From Amycolatopsis nivea (GTDB taxonomy: Bacteria; Actinomycetota; Actinomycetes; Mycobacteriales; Pseudonocardiaceae), in assembly GCF_004522235.1 (NCBI RefSeq), contig NZ_SDLT01000026.1, forward strand, positions 1 to 64,000: a DNA stretch of 64,000 nt. The letters are read 5' to 3'. The notes under the pieces are model-generated. The model saw only the letters and a list, made by a program, of their open reading frames with translations. It searched no databases and was not told the origin of the DNA. The translations under genes and the position numbers were made by a program. Below, piece by piece: positions 1 to 8,678 of the stretch; the stretch's first letter is position 1; each line of letters opens with the position of its first letter.

Positions 1-137
1 GTCACCGCGGCGGCTTGACAACTTCATTGAGAAGCTCCTTCGTCGGTCAGCGCGGCCGGAGTGCCGCACTGACCTCACCACGAACGGCGCCCGCCCGGAT
101 GGACAGCGCCCGGAAGACATTTTTCCGGACAATCCGC

Positions 138-1373
138 TCAGGAGGCGGCAGGCGCGGTGCGGAAGTTCTGATCGGCGAAGGCGAGCATGTACGGGAGCGT
201 CGCGCGGGCGGTGTGCCAGGTGTGGTTGAACCCGCGCTCGGCGTGCACCACGACCTCCTGGCCCCGCCGTTCCAGCGACCCGGCGATGCGGTGCGCGGTC
301 GCGACGTCGGTCGGCGCACCGGTGCCGACGGTCAGCATCACGGCGACCTTCTGCGGGAACGGCATCGTCGGGATGTAGCGGCGCGGGGTGTTCGCCGCGA
401 TCGCCGCCTGGTTGCCGCCGAGGACGCCGACCGAGTCGTTCAGGTCGTCGTACGGCAGCGAGATCAGCAGCGTGCCGAACTCGTCGAGGTGGTGCAGCCC
501 GATGTTGAGCGCGCCGAAGCCGCCGCCGGACATGCCGCCGAGCGCGCGGTGGCCGCGGTCGGCGAAGGTGCGGTAGTGCTGGTCGACCGACGGGACGATG
601 CTGCTGGCGAGGTACGTCTCCAGCTGCGGTCCGCCCGGGACGTTGAGGCATTCCCAGTCGGTGCTCGGCCGGTTGGCGGTGAGGTCGACGCTCACGATGA
701 TCATCGGCTGGATCACGTTGGCGTCTTCGAGGCTTTTCAGCGTCTGCGGCGCAGAGCCTGAGGTGAGCCAGTCGCGCGGCCCGCCGTAGGGGTAGCCGTG
801 GATCAGGTAGACGACCGGGTAGCGCTTGGCCGCGTTCGCCGGATCGTGGTAGCCGGCCGGCAGGATGACGTAGTTCTCGCCGTTCTGCACGCCGTGCGCC
901 GGGTCGGGGACGTTGAGGACCTCGGTGCTGCCGTTGGCGTTCGCCGGAGCCGCCGGGCGGCCGGCGGCGGGGGAGCTGCCGCTGCTCCCGCCGGTGGAGC
1001 TGTCCGGCGTGCTGGGGTCCGAATCCTCGGCCGGATCGTCGCTGGTGCTGCGCAGCAGGGTGCCCGCGACGTTCATCGCTCCGGAACCGCGCTGCAGCAG
1101 CCTGCCGAGGTCGCTGGGCGTGCGGACGTAGCCGACGTAGCTGTTCACCGCGGTGACCGCGGCGATCAGGAACAGCGCGATCGACCCGCTGACGCCCCAG
1201 CGGCGCACGCGGCGGCGGTGCGCGAGCGCGACGGTGACGGCGAGGACCGCCGCGGCGGCCCCGGCGAACGCCAGCCACAGCAAGGGGGATTCGAGCGGCC
1301 CGAGGTCGCGCGCCTGCGACGTGACCGACGGGGGCAGGACCGGGTCGACAGCCTGCGGGAGCAGCTGGGTCAT
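138..1373 (-). CDS. membrane-anchored alpha/beta-hydrolase esterase (esterase D/Ag85-like fold)
   Basis: Probable hydrolase acting outside the cytoplasm. The protein (411 aa from the ATG at 1373) opens with two hydrophobic segments near residues 31-50 and 60-80, then a Ser/Gly/Pro-rich linker, then an esterase domain. The nucleophile elbow reads GMSGGGFGAL. A LIHGYPYG segment fits the oxyanion region, and a C-terminal GFNHTWHTA supplies a candidate catalytic His. This resembles the putative esterase family (PF00756), which includes mycolyltransferases and esterase D. Substrate unknown. A GTG at 1481 would add 36 residues of unlikely composition; no clear ribosome site supports either start. 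It stands alone on the minus strand. Family call fairly sure, role not. Confidence 0.75.
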   Translation of the reverse strand: MTQLLPQAVDPVLPPSVTSQARDLGPLESPLLWLAFAGAAAAVLAVTVALAHRRRVRRWGVSGSIALFLIAAVTAVNSYVGYVRTPSDLGRLLQRGSGAMNVAGTLLRSTSDDPAEDSDPSTPDSSTGGSSGSSPAAGRPAAPANANGSTEVLNVPDPAHGVQNGENYVILPAGYHDPANAAKRYPVVYLIHGYPYGGPRDWLTSGSAPQTLKSLEDANVIQPMIIVSVDLTANRPSTDWECLNVPGGPQLETYLASSIVPSVDQHYRTFADRGHRALGGMSGGGFGALNIGLHHLDEFGTLLISLPYDDLNDSVGVLGGNQAAIAANTPRRYIPTMPFPQKVAVMLTVGTGAPTDVATAHRIAGSLERRGQEVVVHAERGFNHTWHTARATLPYMLAFADQNFRTAPAAS

Positions 1374-1586
1374 CCGCGGCCTGCCGGAGACGGGCAGCTG
1401 CGACCGCGGGAGGAAAAACGCACTGAGAAGACCCCTGCCGTGAACTGGTGCGGACAGGGCAGTCCGCACCTCGAAGATCACGCTATTGAGGGCTCGCTGT
1501 GGATTCGTTGAGAAAAGGTAAAGAAACGATCAAGACCCGCCCCCAGTGCGGCGAGCCGACGGCAAAAGCGCAGGTCAGCGCGGGGC

Positions 1587-1624
1587 CGGCCGGGCACTGC
1601 GGCGAAGAACACGGTGCCCGGCCG
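1587..1624 (-). terminator. hairpin downstream of the PAP2-kinase gene
   Basis: An 11-bp perfect inverted repeat (CGGCCGGGCAC / GTGCCCGGCCG) with a 16-nt loop lies 35 bp beyond the stop of the minus-strand gene ending at 1659. There is no T-run after it, so it is a GC-rich actinobacterial type of terminator at best. Confidence 0.5.
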
Positions 1625-1658
1625 AACGCCGGCGAAGGGACCTTAGGGCATCGCGCGG

Positions 1659-3155
1659 TCAGGCGTCGCTGTCCGGATTCCGGTAGACGGTCAGCGCGCT
1701 CGGCCGCGACCGGAACCGGAACTCCCGCCCGAGCGGCCCGACCTCCCCGTCGGTGGCGACCCGGCGGTTCCCGTCGAGCAGCCGCACGTGCAGCTCCGGC
1801 AGGTCCCGCTGCCGGTAGACGTGGCTCGCGTGCAGGCTGTTGGTGAGGCTCGCGGCCACGAACCGGATCCGCGACCAGCGCACGTCCGCCCGCACGTACC
1901 GGACGTCGAGCAGGCCGGTGTCGAGCGCCGGGCGCCGCGACGGCGCGAACCCCTTCGGCGCGTACGTGCCGTTGCCGACGAAGATCAGCCACACCTGCGT
2001 CGGCTTCCCGTTCAGCTGCACCCGCAGCGGTTTCGCCCGCCGCATCGCCCGTACCAGCGCGATCGCCGCGGACGGCCACTTCGGGAACCGGGTCTGCAGC
2101 TTTTCCCGCAGCCGCACCATTTCCGGATACCCGCCGAGGCTCGCGGTGTTGACGAACCAGCGGTGCCCGGCCTCGCCGGAGCCGTCGATCTCGACCTCGG
2201 CCAGGTCGATGCCGACCGCGTGCCCGCCCTCGGTCGCCTCGTCCGCGTCCGGCATCGACCGGACCCCGACGTCGCGGGCGAAGTGGTTGAGCGTCCCGGC
2301 CGGGATGAGCGCCAGCGGCAGCCCGCGTTCGGCGGCGACCGACGCCACGGCCGCGACCGTGCCGTCCCCGCCCGCCACGCCGAGCGCGCGGACCGAACCG
2401 TGCGCTTCGATCTCGTCGGCGAGCTGCTCGCGCAGATCCCGCGACGGGTCCGGGTAAATCAGCGACGCCTTCGGCCACGCGTAGCGGACGTCCTCCGTCG
2501 GGTCCTGGCCGTTGACGCCCGAATGCGGGTTGACCAGCGCCAGCATGTCCTCGCCGTCGCGCATCTCCGGCGCTTCCGCCGCGTGCGCGGTGCGGGCGCG
2601 GACATCCGGGTGCAGCGGCCACCAGTGCCGGGTCAGCACGGCGATCCCGGTCCCGATCGCGAGCCCCGCGGCGACGTCGCTCGGCCAGTGCACGCCGGTG
2701 TGCACCCGCGAGTAGGCGACCGCGCCGGCGAGCGGCACGATCGCCAGCCCGGCCCGCGGCGACTCCATCGCGACCGCGGTCGCGAACGCGGCGGCGGAAG
2801 CCGAATGCCCGGACGGGAACGACGACGACGTCGGCCGTTTCCGCAGCTGACGGTGCGCCGGAACCTCTTCCTCGGCCGGACGGCGGCGCGGGAACAACGG
2901 CTTCGCGACCAGGTTCGCCGCCGCGCTCGCCCCCGCGATGGCGGCGATCCCGCGCAGCGCGCCGCGGCGCGCCGGGCCCTTCCGGACCGCCAGCACGGCC
3001 GCCACGCCCCACCAGAGCCGCGATTTGTCCGCACTTCGGGACAACGCGGTCACGATGTCGTCCGCCCGGGTGCGGGGGAGCGCCGCACTGCGCCTCATCA
3101 GGGCCCGATCCCTCCGCCCTACCTGCCGGAACGCCCGGCCGACCTGCTGGAACAC
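1659..3155 (-). CDS. bifunctional PAP2 phosphatase / diacylglycerol kinase-family lipid kinase
   Basis: A two-domain protein of 498 aa. The N-terminal half is a membrane PAP2 phosphatase: KRPTSSSFPSGHSAS followed by SRVHTGVHWPSD gives the usual SGH and R-x5-H-x3-D motifs (about residues 107-160). The C-terminal half (from about residue 205) is a diacylglycerol kinase catalytic domain with AGGDGTV and PAGTLNHFARD nucleotide-binding loops. Fusions of these two activities occur in actinobacteria and would act on lipid phosphates at the membrane. The start is a GTG at 3155; an ATG 19 codons in is possible. It is divergent from pafA. A separate lipid kinase lies 6.5 kb away at 9656-10546. Confidence 0.85.
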   Translation of the reverse strand: MFQQVGRAFRQVGRRDRALMRRSAALPRTRADDIVTALSRSADKSRLWWGVAAVLAVRKGPARRGALRGIAAIAGASAAANLVAKPLFPRRRPAEEEVPAHRQLRKRPTSSSFPSGHSASAAAFATAVAMESPRAGLAIVPLAGAVAYSRVHTGVHWPSDVAAGLAIGTGIAVLTRHWWPLHPDVRARTAHAAEAPEMRDGEDMLALVNPHSGVNGQDPTEDVRYAWPKASLIYPDPSRDLREQLADEIEAHGSVRALGVAGGDGTVAAVASVAAERGLPLALIPAGTLNHFARDVGVRSMPDADEATEGGHAVGIDLAEVEIDGSGEAGHRWFVNTASLGGYPEMVRLREKLQTRFPKWPSAAIALVRAMRRAKPLRVQLNGKPTQVWLIFVGNGTYAPKGFAPSRRPALDTGLLDVRYVRADVRWSRIRFVAASLTNSLHASHVYRQRDLPELHVRLLDGNRRVATDGEVGPLGREFRFRSRPSALTVYRNPDSDA

Positions 3156-3303
3156 TCTCGTCCACCTCCGCTGGCCGCGCCGGATCGCCCACCGGTCCCG
3201 GCGACCGGTTTCCGCCGCAATGTCACCACTTGCAACGTACCGACCGCGTGTCGCCGCCCGAACGGCGCACCTTCCGCGGGGGTCCAGCGCCTACTCTGGT
3301 GGG

Positions 3304-4662
3304 ATGCAGCGGCGGATCTTTGGCATCGAGACCGAGTTCGGGGTCACGTGCACCTTTCACGGCCAGCGCAGGCTCTCGCCCGACGAGGTCGCGCGCTACC
3401 TCTTCCGGCGGGTCGTCTCGTGGGGACGCTCGTCCAACGTGTTCCTGTCCAACGGCTCCAGGCTCTACCTCGACGTGGGCTCGCACCCGGAGTACGCGAC
3501 AGCGGAGTGCGACGACCTGACCCAGCTCGTCACGCACGACAAGGCAGGCGAGCGGATCCTCGAGGACCTCCTCGTGGACGCCGAGCGCAGGCTGGCCGAC
3601 GAGGGCATCGGCGGCGACATCTTCCTGTTCAAGAACAACACCGACTCCGCGGGCAACTCCTACGGCTGCCACGAGAACTACCTGGTGACCCGTGCCGGGG
3701 AGTTCTCCCGGATCGCCGACGTGCTGCTGCCCTTCCTCGTCACCCGCCAGCTCATCTGCGGCGCGGGCAAGGTGCTGCAGACCCCGCGCGGCGCGGTGTA
3801 CTGCCTCTCCCAGCGCGCCGAGCACATCTGGGAGGGCGTCTCCAGCGCCACCACCCGGTCCCGGCCGATCATCAACACCCGCGACGAACCGCACGCCGAC
3901 GCCGAGCGCTACCGGCGCCTGCACGTCATCGTCGGCGACTCCAACATGGCCGAGCCGACGACGATGCTGAAGGTCGGGTCGGCGCACCTCGTGCTCGAGA
4001 TGATCGAGGCCGGGGTCCAGTTCCGCGACTTCACCCTCGACAACCCGATCCGCGCGATCCGGGAGATCAGCCACGACCTCACCGGACGCCGCCAGGTCCG
4101 CCTCGCCGGCGGGCGCGAGGCGTCCGCGCTGGACATCCAGCGGGAGTACCACGCCCGCGCCGTCCAGCACCTGAAGGAGAACGGGTCCACGCCCGCCAAC
4201 GAACGCGTGGTGGAGCTGTGGGGCCGCGCGCTCGAGGCGGTCGAGGAGCAGGACTTCAGCAAGATCGACACCGAGATCGACTGGGCGATCAAGCACCGCC
4301 TGGTCGAGCGCTACCGGGCCAAGCACGACCTGGACCTGTCCAGCCCGCGCGTGGCCCAGCTCGACCTCGCCTACCACGACATCCGCCGCGGCCGGGGCAT
4401 CTTCGACCTGCTGCAGCGCAAGGGACTCGTCCGGCGCGTCACCGACGACGGCGAGATCGAGGCGGCCAAGGACACCCCGCCGCAGACCACCCGGGCGAAA
4501 CTCCGCGGCGACTTCATCGCGGCGGCCCAGGCGGCCGGACGGGACTTCACCGTCGACTGGGTGCACCTGAAGCTGAACGACCAGGCGCAGCGGACCGTGC
4601 TGTGCAAGGACCCGTTCCGGTCGGTCGACGAGCGCGTGGAACGGCTGATCGGCTCGCTGTAA
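3304..4662 (+). CDS. pafA: Pup-protein ligase PafA
   Basis: Ligates the prokaryotic ubiquitin-like protein Pup, via its C-terminal glutamate, to lysines of target proteins and so marks them for the actinobacterial proteasome. The product is 452 aa, the same as the M. tuberculosis enzyme, and begins MQRRIFGIETEFG, which holds the metal-binding Glu of the carboxylate-amine ligase fold. The conserved acidic residue in LYLDVG (Asp57), KNNTDSAGNSYGCHENY and SQRAEHIW are characteristic. The ATG at 3304 was chosen because it restores the family N-terminus; longer in-frame starts are not supported. pafBC lie downstream, interrupted by one secreted beta-propeller gene. pup, the proteasome core and mpa/arc are not in this window. 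Confidence 0.97.
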   Translation: MQRRIFGIETEFGVTCTFHGQRRLSPDEVARYLFRRVVSWGRSSNVFLSNGSRLYLDVGSHPEYATAECDDLTQLVTHDKAGERILEDLLVDAERRLADEGIGGDIFLFKNNTDSAGNSYGCHENYLVTRAGEFSRIADVLLPFLVTRQLICGAGKVLQTPRGAVYCLSQRAEHIWEGVSSATTRSRPIINTRDEPHADAERYRRLHVIVGDSNMAEPTTMLKVGSAHLVLEMIEAGVQFRDFTLDNPIRAIREISHDLTGRRQVRLAGGREASALDIQREYHARAVQHLKENGSTPANERVVELWGRALEAVEEQDFSKIDTEIDWAIKHRLVERYRAKHDLDLSSPRVAQLDLAYHDIRRGRGIFDLLQRKGLVRRVTDDGEIEAAKDTPPQTTRAKLRGDFIAAAQAAGRDFTVDWVHLKLNDQAQRTVLCKDPFRSVDERVERLIGSL

Positions 4663-4690
4663 TTTCCGCGCCGGAACACCGGCTCAATGG

Positions 4691-4737
4691 TCGCGAGGGG
4701 CCCTGACGGAATCAGATTCCGTCAGGGCCCCTCACGA
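4691..4737. repeat. palindromic repeat, family 1 (GGAATCAGATTCC core), copy 1
   Basis: A perfect inverted repeat with 19-bp arms (4695-4713 and 4715-4733) around a single A. After one mismatch the pairing resumes for three more bases. The central GGAATC-A-GATTCC is shared with the repeats at 18228, 37375 and 53070, but the outer arms differ (GGGGCCCTGAC instead of GTGAAGGACTCC). It lies 32 bp after the pafA stop and could end pafA transcription. The same core in a divergent promoter region at 18.2 kb shows that termination is not the whole explanation. Confidence 0.85.
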
Positions 4738-4851
4738 ACCTCCCTCGGCGTTCCCGCGTCGGGGTTGCGCGAGCGGTCCGGGCGCGGGAAAACGTTGCTG
4801 CGCGCGCATAAACCGACGAAAGTTGTCACCCGAGTGCGGCAGGATCTCCGC

Positions 4852-5889
4852 ATGCGTGCGTTCCGGAGAGTCCTCGTCCTCATAGCGGTGCTGTCGGTGT
4901 CCCTGGGCGGAGTCGCCGCGGCCTCTTCGCTGCCGTCGTGGCGGCTGCTGCCCACCGGCACCGCCGCGCAATTCCGCGGGCTGTCCGCGGTGAGCGAGCG
5001 GGTGGCGTGGGTCAGCGGGACCCAGGGCACCGTGCTGCGGACGGTCGACGGCGGGCACAGCTGGCGGCCGGTCGGCCCGCCGGACACCGGGAAGCTCGAG
5101 TTCCGCGACATCGAGGCCTTCGACGCCGACCACGCCGTCGTGCTGTCGATCGGGTCCGGTGCGGATTCCCGGATCTACCGCACCGACGACGCCGGGAAGC
5201 ACTGGCGGCAGACGTTCAGCAATCCCGATTCCGCCGCCTTCTACGACTGCCTCGCCTTCTTCGACCCGTGGCGCGGCCTCGCGATGAGCGACCCGGTCGA
5301 CGGGAAGTTCCGCGTCCAGGCCACCTTCGACGGCGGCCGCAGCTGGAAGCAGATCCCCGACGACGCGTTCCCGCCCGCCGAACCCGGCGAAGCCGGATTC
5401 GCCGCCAGCGGCCAGTGCATCACCACGTCCGGACCGTTCGACGCCTGGCTCGCCACCGGCGGGGGTGCGCACGCCCGCGTCCTGCACTCCGGAGACGGCG
5501 GGCGGCACTGGACCGCGGCTGAAACCCCGTTGCCCAGCAGCGCGTCGGCCGGAGTGTTCGCGGTGGCGTTCCGTACGCCGTGGCAAGGCGTCGCGATCGG
5601 CGGCGACTACGCGAACCCGACCGCGCCCGGTCCGGCGGTCGCGCTCAGCCATGATCGAGGAAGCAACTGGCGCACGCCGCCGGAGCATCCCGCCGGTTAC
5701 CGTTCCGGGCTCGCCTGGCGCGGCGGCACGGTGCTGGCCGTCGGGCCGGGCGGGAGCGATCTGAGCCGCGACGGGGGACGGCACTGGACCTCCTTCGACA
5801 GCGGCAGTTTCGACACCGTCGACTGCACGTGGTCCGGCGCGTGCTGGGCCAGCGGAGCCAAGGGCCGCGTCGCGAAGCTGGTTCCGTAA
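4852..5889 (+). CDS. secreted Ycf48/BNR-type beta-propeller protein
   Basis: A 345-aa exported protein. MRAFRRVLVLIAVLSVSLGG is a clear signal peptide and cleavage is likely after the VAAAS region. The rest consists of repeated blades carrying TVDGGHSW, TDDAGKHW, TFDGGRSW, SGDGGRHW and SRDGGRHW, the Asp-box (S/T-x-D-x-G-x-x-W) signature of BNR/Ycf48-like propellers. The ligand is unknown; Ycf48 itself is a photosystem assembly factor, which cannot be the role here. The ATG at 4852 was chosen because it starts the signal peptide. The gene sits between pafA and pafB, where mycobacteria have none, so it looks like an insertion into a conserved block. Confidence 0.8.
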   Translation: MRAFRRVLVLIAVLSVSLGGVAAASSLPSWRLLPTGTAAQFRGLSAVSERVAWVSGTQGTVLRTVDGGHSWRPVGPPDTGKLEFRDIEAFDADHAVVLSIGSGADSRIYRTDDAGKHWRQTFSNPDSAAFYDCLAFFDPWRGLAMSDPVDGKFRVQATFDGGRSWKQIPDDAFPPAEPGEAGFAASGQCITTSGPFDAWLATGGGAHARVLHSGDGGRHWTAAETPLPSSASAGVFAVAFRTPWQGVAIGGDYANPTAPGPAVALSHDRGSNWRTPPEHPAGYRSGLAWRGGTVLAVGPGGSDLSRDGGRHWTSFDSGSFDTVDCTWSGACWASGAKGRVAKLVP

Positions 5890-5897
5890 GAGGGAAC

Positions 5898-5928
5898 CCG
5901 TTCCGGGCAGGGAAGCCGCCCGGAACGG
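5898..5928 (+). terminator. hairpin after the beta-propeller gene
   Basis: An 11-bp perfect stem (CCGTTCCGGGC / GCCCGGAACGG) with a 9-nt loop begins 8 bp after the stop at 5889. It has no T-run. It probably separates this gene from pafB. Confidence 0.6.
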
Positions 5929-6045
5929 CGGTGCGTGACGGGACGCGCACGGCGGGTCCGTTCGGTCGCACGCGGGCTGACCAGGCGCGACGCGCGAGGG
6001 CTGGACCTGACGATCGCGCGCGGCCGGGAGAGCTAGAGTCGTCTG

Positions 6046-7038
6046 GTGTCCACCGCACGCGCCGAACGGCTGGTCAACCTCGTGCTGGCCCTGCTCTCCA
6101 CCCGGCAGTACCTGACCGCGGAGCGGATCCGCGGGATCGTGCCCGGGTACGCCGACGCGGCCAGCGACGACGCCTTCTTCCGCACCTTCGAGCGGGACAA
6201 GACCGAACTGCGCGAACTCGGCATCCCGCTCGAAACCGGCCGCAACTCCGTCTTCGACCCGGTCGAGGGCTACCGCATCGCGCGCCGCGACTACGAACTC
6301 GGCGAGATCGACCTCGCGCCGGACGAGGCCGCGGCGGTCGGGCTCGCCGTCCGGCTCTGGGATTCGCCCGAGCTCACCGGACAGGCCCAGGGCGCGCTGG
6401 TGAAACTGCGCGCGGCCGGCGTCGAGGTCGACGACCAGGCCCCGACCGTGATCGAACCGCGGGTGCGCGCGGAACCGGCGTTCGCGCCGATGCTCGCCGC
6501 CGTCCAGGCCGGGCAGGCGGTCCGGTTCGAGTACCGGCGCAGCGGCTCGCCCGAACGCCGCATCCGCACGCTCGAACCGTGGGGCGTCGTGTCCTGGCGC
6601 GCCCGCTGGTACGTCGTCGGGCACGACCGCGACCGCGACGCGCCCCGCTGCTTCCGGCTCTCCCGCGTCACCGGAAAGGTCGCCGCGATCGGGAAACCGG
6701 GCGCGGTCGCGCGCCCCGAGGGCGTCAACCTCATGCAGCTCGTGTCGGTGACCGGCGGCAGCGAAGACCCGGCCCCGGTCACGACCGCCCGGCTGTGGGT
6801 CGCCGACGGCCGCGCCGCCGGAGTCCGCCGCCGCGGCGACATCGTCGGCCGCGAAACCGTCGCGGGCGAGGAAGGCGACGTCATCGAGATCGGCCTGTAC
6901 TTCCCGGAATCGGCCGCCGACTGGATCGCCGCGCAAGGCCCGGACGTGCTCGTCCTCGAACCGGACGTGCTCGCCAAATCCGTGCAGCACCGGCTCGAGG
7001 CCGTGCTCGCCCGCACCGGGCAGGGGAGCGCCCGATGA
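6046..7038 (+). CDS. pafB: WYL-domain transcriptional regulator PafB
   Basis: 330 aa, with an N-terminal winged helix (STRQYLTAERIRGIVPGY...) and a WYL domain whose hallmark WRARWYVVGHDRDR segment lies near residues 185-200. In mycobacteria PafB and PafC work together as the activator of the RecA/LexA-independent DNA-damage regulon; that function is family knowledge. The GTG start at 6046 gives the standard N-terminus. The stop overlaps the pafC start (ATGA at 7035-7038), implying translational coupling. Confidence 0.93.
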   Translation: MSTARAERLVNLVLALLSTRQYLTAERIRGIVPGYADAASDDAFFRTFERDKTELRELGIPLETGRNSVFDPVEGYRIARRDYELGEIDLAPDEAAAVGLAVRLWDSPELTGQAQGALVKLRAAGVEVDDQAPTVIEPRVRAEPAFAPMLAAVQAGQAVRFEYRRSGSPERRIRTLEPWGVVSWRARWYVVGHDRDRDAPRCFRLSRVTGKVAAIGKPGAVARPEGVNLMQLVSVTGGSEDPAPVTTARLWVADGRAAGVRRRGDIVGRETVAGEEGDVIEIGLYFPESAADWIAAQGPDVLVLEPDVLAKSVQHRLEAVLARTGQGSAR

Positions 7039-8015
7039 GCGCCTCCGGCGAACGCATGCCGAGACTCCTCGCGCTCGTGCCCTACCTGCTGGCCCGCCCC
7101 GGCATCCGGATCGACGAGGCCGCGCAGGACTTCGACGTCACCCCGCGCCAGCTGCGCAAAGACCTCGAACTGCTGTGGATGTGCGGCCTGCCCGGCTACG
7201 GCCCCGGCGACCTCATCGACCTGTCTTTCGAAGGCGACACCATCGTCGTCACCCACGACGCCGGGATGAGCCGCCCGCTGCGCCTCACCGGCGGCGAGGC
7301 CACCGCGCTGCTGGTCGCGCTCCGCGCGCTCGCCGAAACCCCGGGCGTGGCCGACGGCGACGCGGTCCGCCGCGCCATCGCCAAGATCGAGGACGCCGCC
7401 GGGCAGGCCCGCCCGGCCGGAGTCGTCGTCGGGGGAGGAGTGCGCGAAGGAGCCCGCGCCGCCCGCACCCGCGAGACCGTCTCCGGCGCCCTGCAGGACG
7501 GCCGCGCGCTGCGGATGCGCTACTACACCGCCTCGCGCGACCAGATCACCGAACGCACCGTCGACCCGATGCGGCTCGTCATCGTCCAAGGCGTCGGCTA
7601 CCTCGAAGCGTGGTGCCGCCGGGTCGAAGGCGTCCGGCTCTTCCGCCTCGATCGGGTGGACGCGCTCACCGTATTGGACGAACCCGCAGCTCCGCCCGCC
7701 CACGCGCGGCCCACCGACCTGTCCGACGGGGTCTTCTCCGCCCGTCCCGATCAGCGGGTCGCCCATCTCGTGCTCGACCCCGACGCGCGCTGGGTCGCCG
7801 AGTACTACCCGTGCGAGGAACTCGACGAGCTCGACGGCGGGCGGCTGCGCATCGCGATGCGCTACAGCGACGAGCCCTGGATGGTCCGCCTCGTGCTCAG
7901 CCTCGGCGGGGAAGCCCAGGTGGAGAGCCCCGCCACACTCGCCGAGGCTGTCGGTCGCCGGGCCGCCGACGCGGTGGCGCGTGCCCGTCACCTCATGTCC
8001 ATCTCCGACCGATAA
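7035..8015 (+). CDS. pafC: WYL-domain transcriptional regulator PafC
   Basis: 326 aa, partner of PafB. The N-terminal helix-turn-helix (RIDEAAQDFDVTPRQLRKDLELLWMCGLPGY) is the PafC type. It is followed by a WYL domain (GVGYLEAWCRRVEGVRLFRLDRV) and a C-terminal extension (LDPDARWVAEYYP). The complex is proposed to sense a DNA-damage-related ligand. The ATG start overlaps the pafB stop by four bases. Ten bases after its stop begins a small membrane-protein gene. Confidence 0.93.
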   Translation: MSASGERMPRLLALVPYLLARPGIRIDEAAQDFDVTPRQLRKDLELLWMCGLPGYGPGDLIDLSFEGDTIVVTHDAGMSRPLRLTGGEATALLVALRALAETPGVADGDAVRRAIAKIEDAAGQARPAGVVVGGGVREGARAARTRETVSGALQDGRALRMRYYTASRDQITERTVDPMRLVIVQGVGYLEAWCRRVEGVRLFRLDRVDALTVLDEPAAPPAHARPTDLSDGVFSARPDQRVAHLVLDPDARWVAEYYPCEELDELDGGRLRIAMRYSDEPWMVRLVLSLGGEAQVESPATLAEAVGRRAADAVARARHLMSISDR

Positions 8016-8025
8016 GGTGGTTTCA

Positions 8026-8238
8026 GTGCCGTACCTGCCCGTCTATGTGCTGCTCGCGGCCGGCCTGCTCGTCCTGGCCCTGCTGCTGGTACGGACCGCC
8101 GGAGTCTTGCGCCGCTTCCGCCGCACCATGAGCATGGTCAGTGCGGACACCCACGACCGGACCGGACTCCTCCGGGCCCGGTCCGCGGCACTCCGTGTGG
8201 CCGTGGCCGAACGCCGCCCGGCGACCGGCAACAAGTAA
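8026..8238 (+). CDS. small single-span membrane protein
   Basis: A 70-aa protein starting at the GTG at 8026, preceded by AAGGTGG at good spacing. One transmembrane helix (about residues 3-24: LPVYVLLAAGLLVLALLLV) is followed by a basic cytoplasmic tail with GLLRARSAALRVAVAERR. I do not recognise a family. It sits 10 bp after pafC and 37 bp before tatA, so it is probably transcribed with them. Mycobacteria have tatA directly after pafC. A longer in-frame start at 7981 would overlap pafC and has no ribosome site. Confidence 0.7.
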   Translation: MPYLPVYVLLAAGLLVLALLLVRTAGVLRRFRRTMSMVSADTHDRTGLLRARSAALRVAVAERRPATGNK

Positions 8239-8275
8239 CATCAGCACAGACCCCAGACAAGGAGGGCAGACGACC

Positions 8276-8590
8276 ATGAACGCGCTGCAGCCGTGGCACA
8301 TCATCGTTCTGGTGCTCGTGGTGGTTCTGCTGTTCGGAGCGAAGCGGCTCCCGGACGCGGCCCGGTCCATCGGCAAGTCCATGAAGATCTTCAAGGCCGA
8401 GACCAAGGACCTGACCGGCGAACAGAAGGCCGAAGCCGAGGCCGAGCCCGCCGACACCCGGCACATCGCCCCTCCCGCGCCCGCGCAGACCGCGCAGGAC
8501 AAGCAGGTCGCCGACCTCCAGCGCCAGCTCGACGAACTGAAGAAGCAGCAGGCGGCATCGGCCGACCAGCCGCAGAAGAACGCGAGCTGA
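8276..8590 (+). CDS. tatA: Sec-independent protein translocase subunit TatA
   Basis: The pore-forming subunit of the twin-arginine translocase, which exports folded proteins. 104 aa: a short N-terminal membrane helix (WHIIVLVLVVVLLFG), the invariant FG-x-KRLPD hinge, an amphipathic helix (AARSIGKSMKIFKAE) and a charged, Gln/Pro-rich tail. The ATG at 8276 follows a near-consensus ribosome site (AAGGAGGG, 8259-8266), which rules out the longer reading frame. It is followed by tatC; tatB is not here, as is usual for actinobacteria, which carry it elsewhere. Confidence 0.96.
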   Translation: MNALQPWHIIVLVLVVVLLFGAKRLPDAARSIGKSMKIFKAETKDLTGEQKAEAEAEPADTRHIAPPAPAQTAQDKQVADLQRQLDELKKQQAASADQPQKNAS

Positions 8591-8678
8591 CCCTCCGCGC
8601 GCACCACCCGGTCCCCGGTCCACGGCGGCGCGCCGGTGCGGCGCGCCCCGGCGGGCTCTGACGAGAACGGAACGACCA

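Noticed and set aside
110..128. CCGGAA-N7-TTCCGG hairpin beyond the first esterase as a terminator
   Set aside because: Only a 6-bp stem and no T-run in the direction of the gene; too weak.
4732..6990. A 752-codon minus-strand frame over the propeller and pafB
   Set aside because: It spans two genes with clear family motifs and has no motif of its own.
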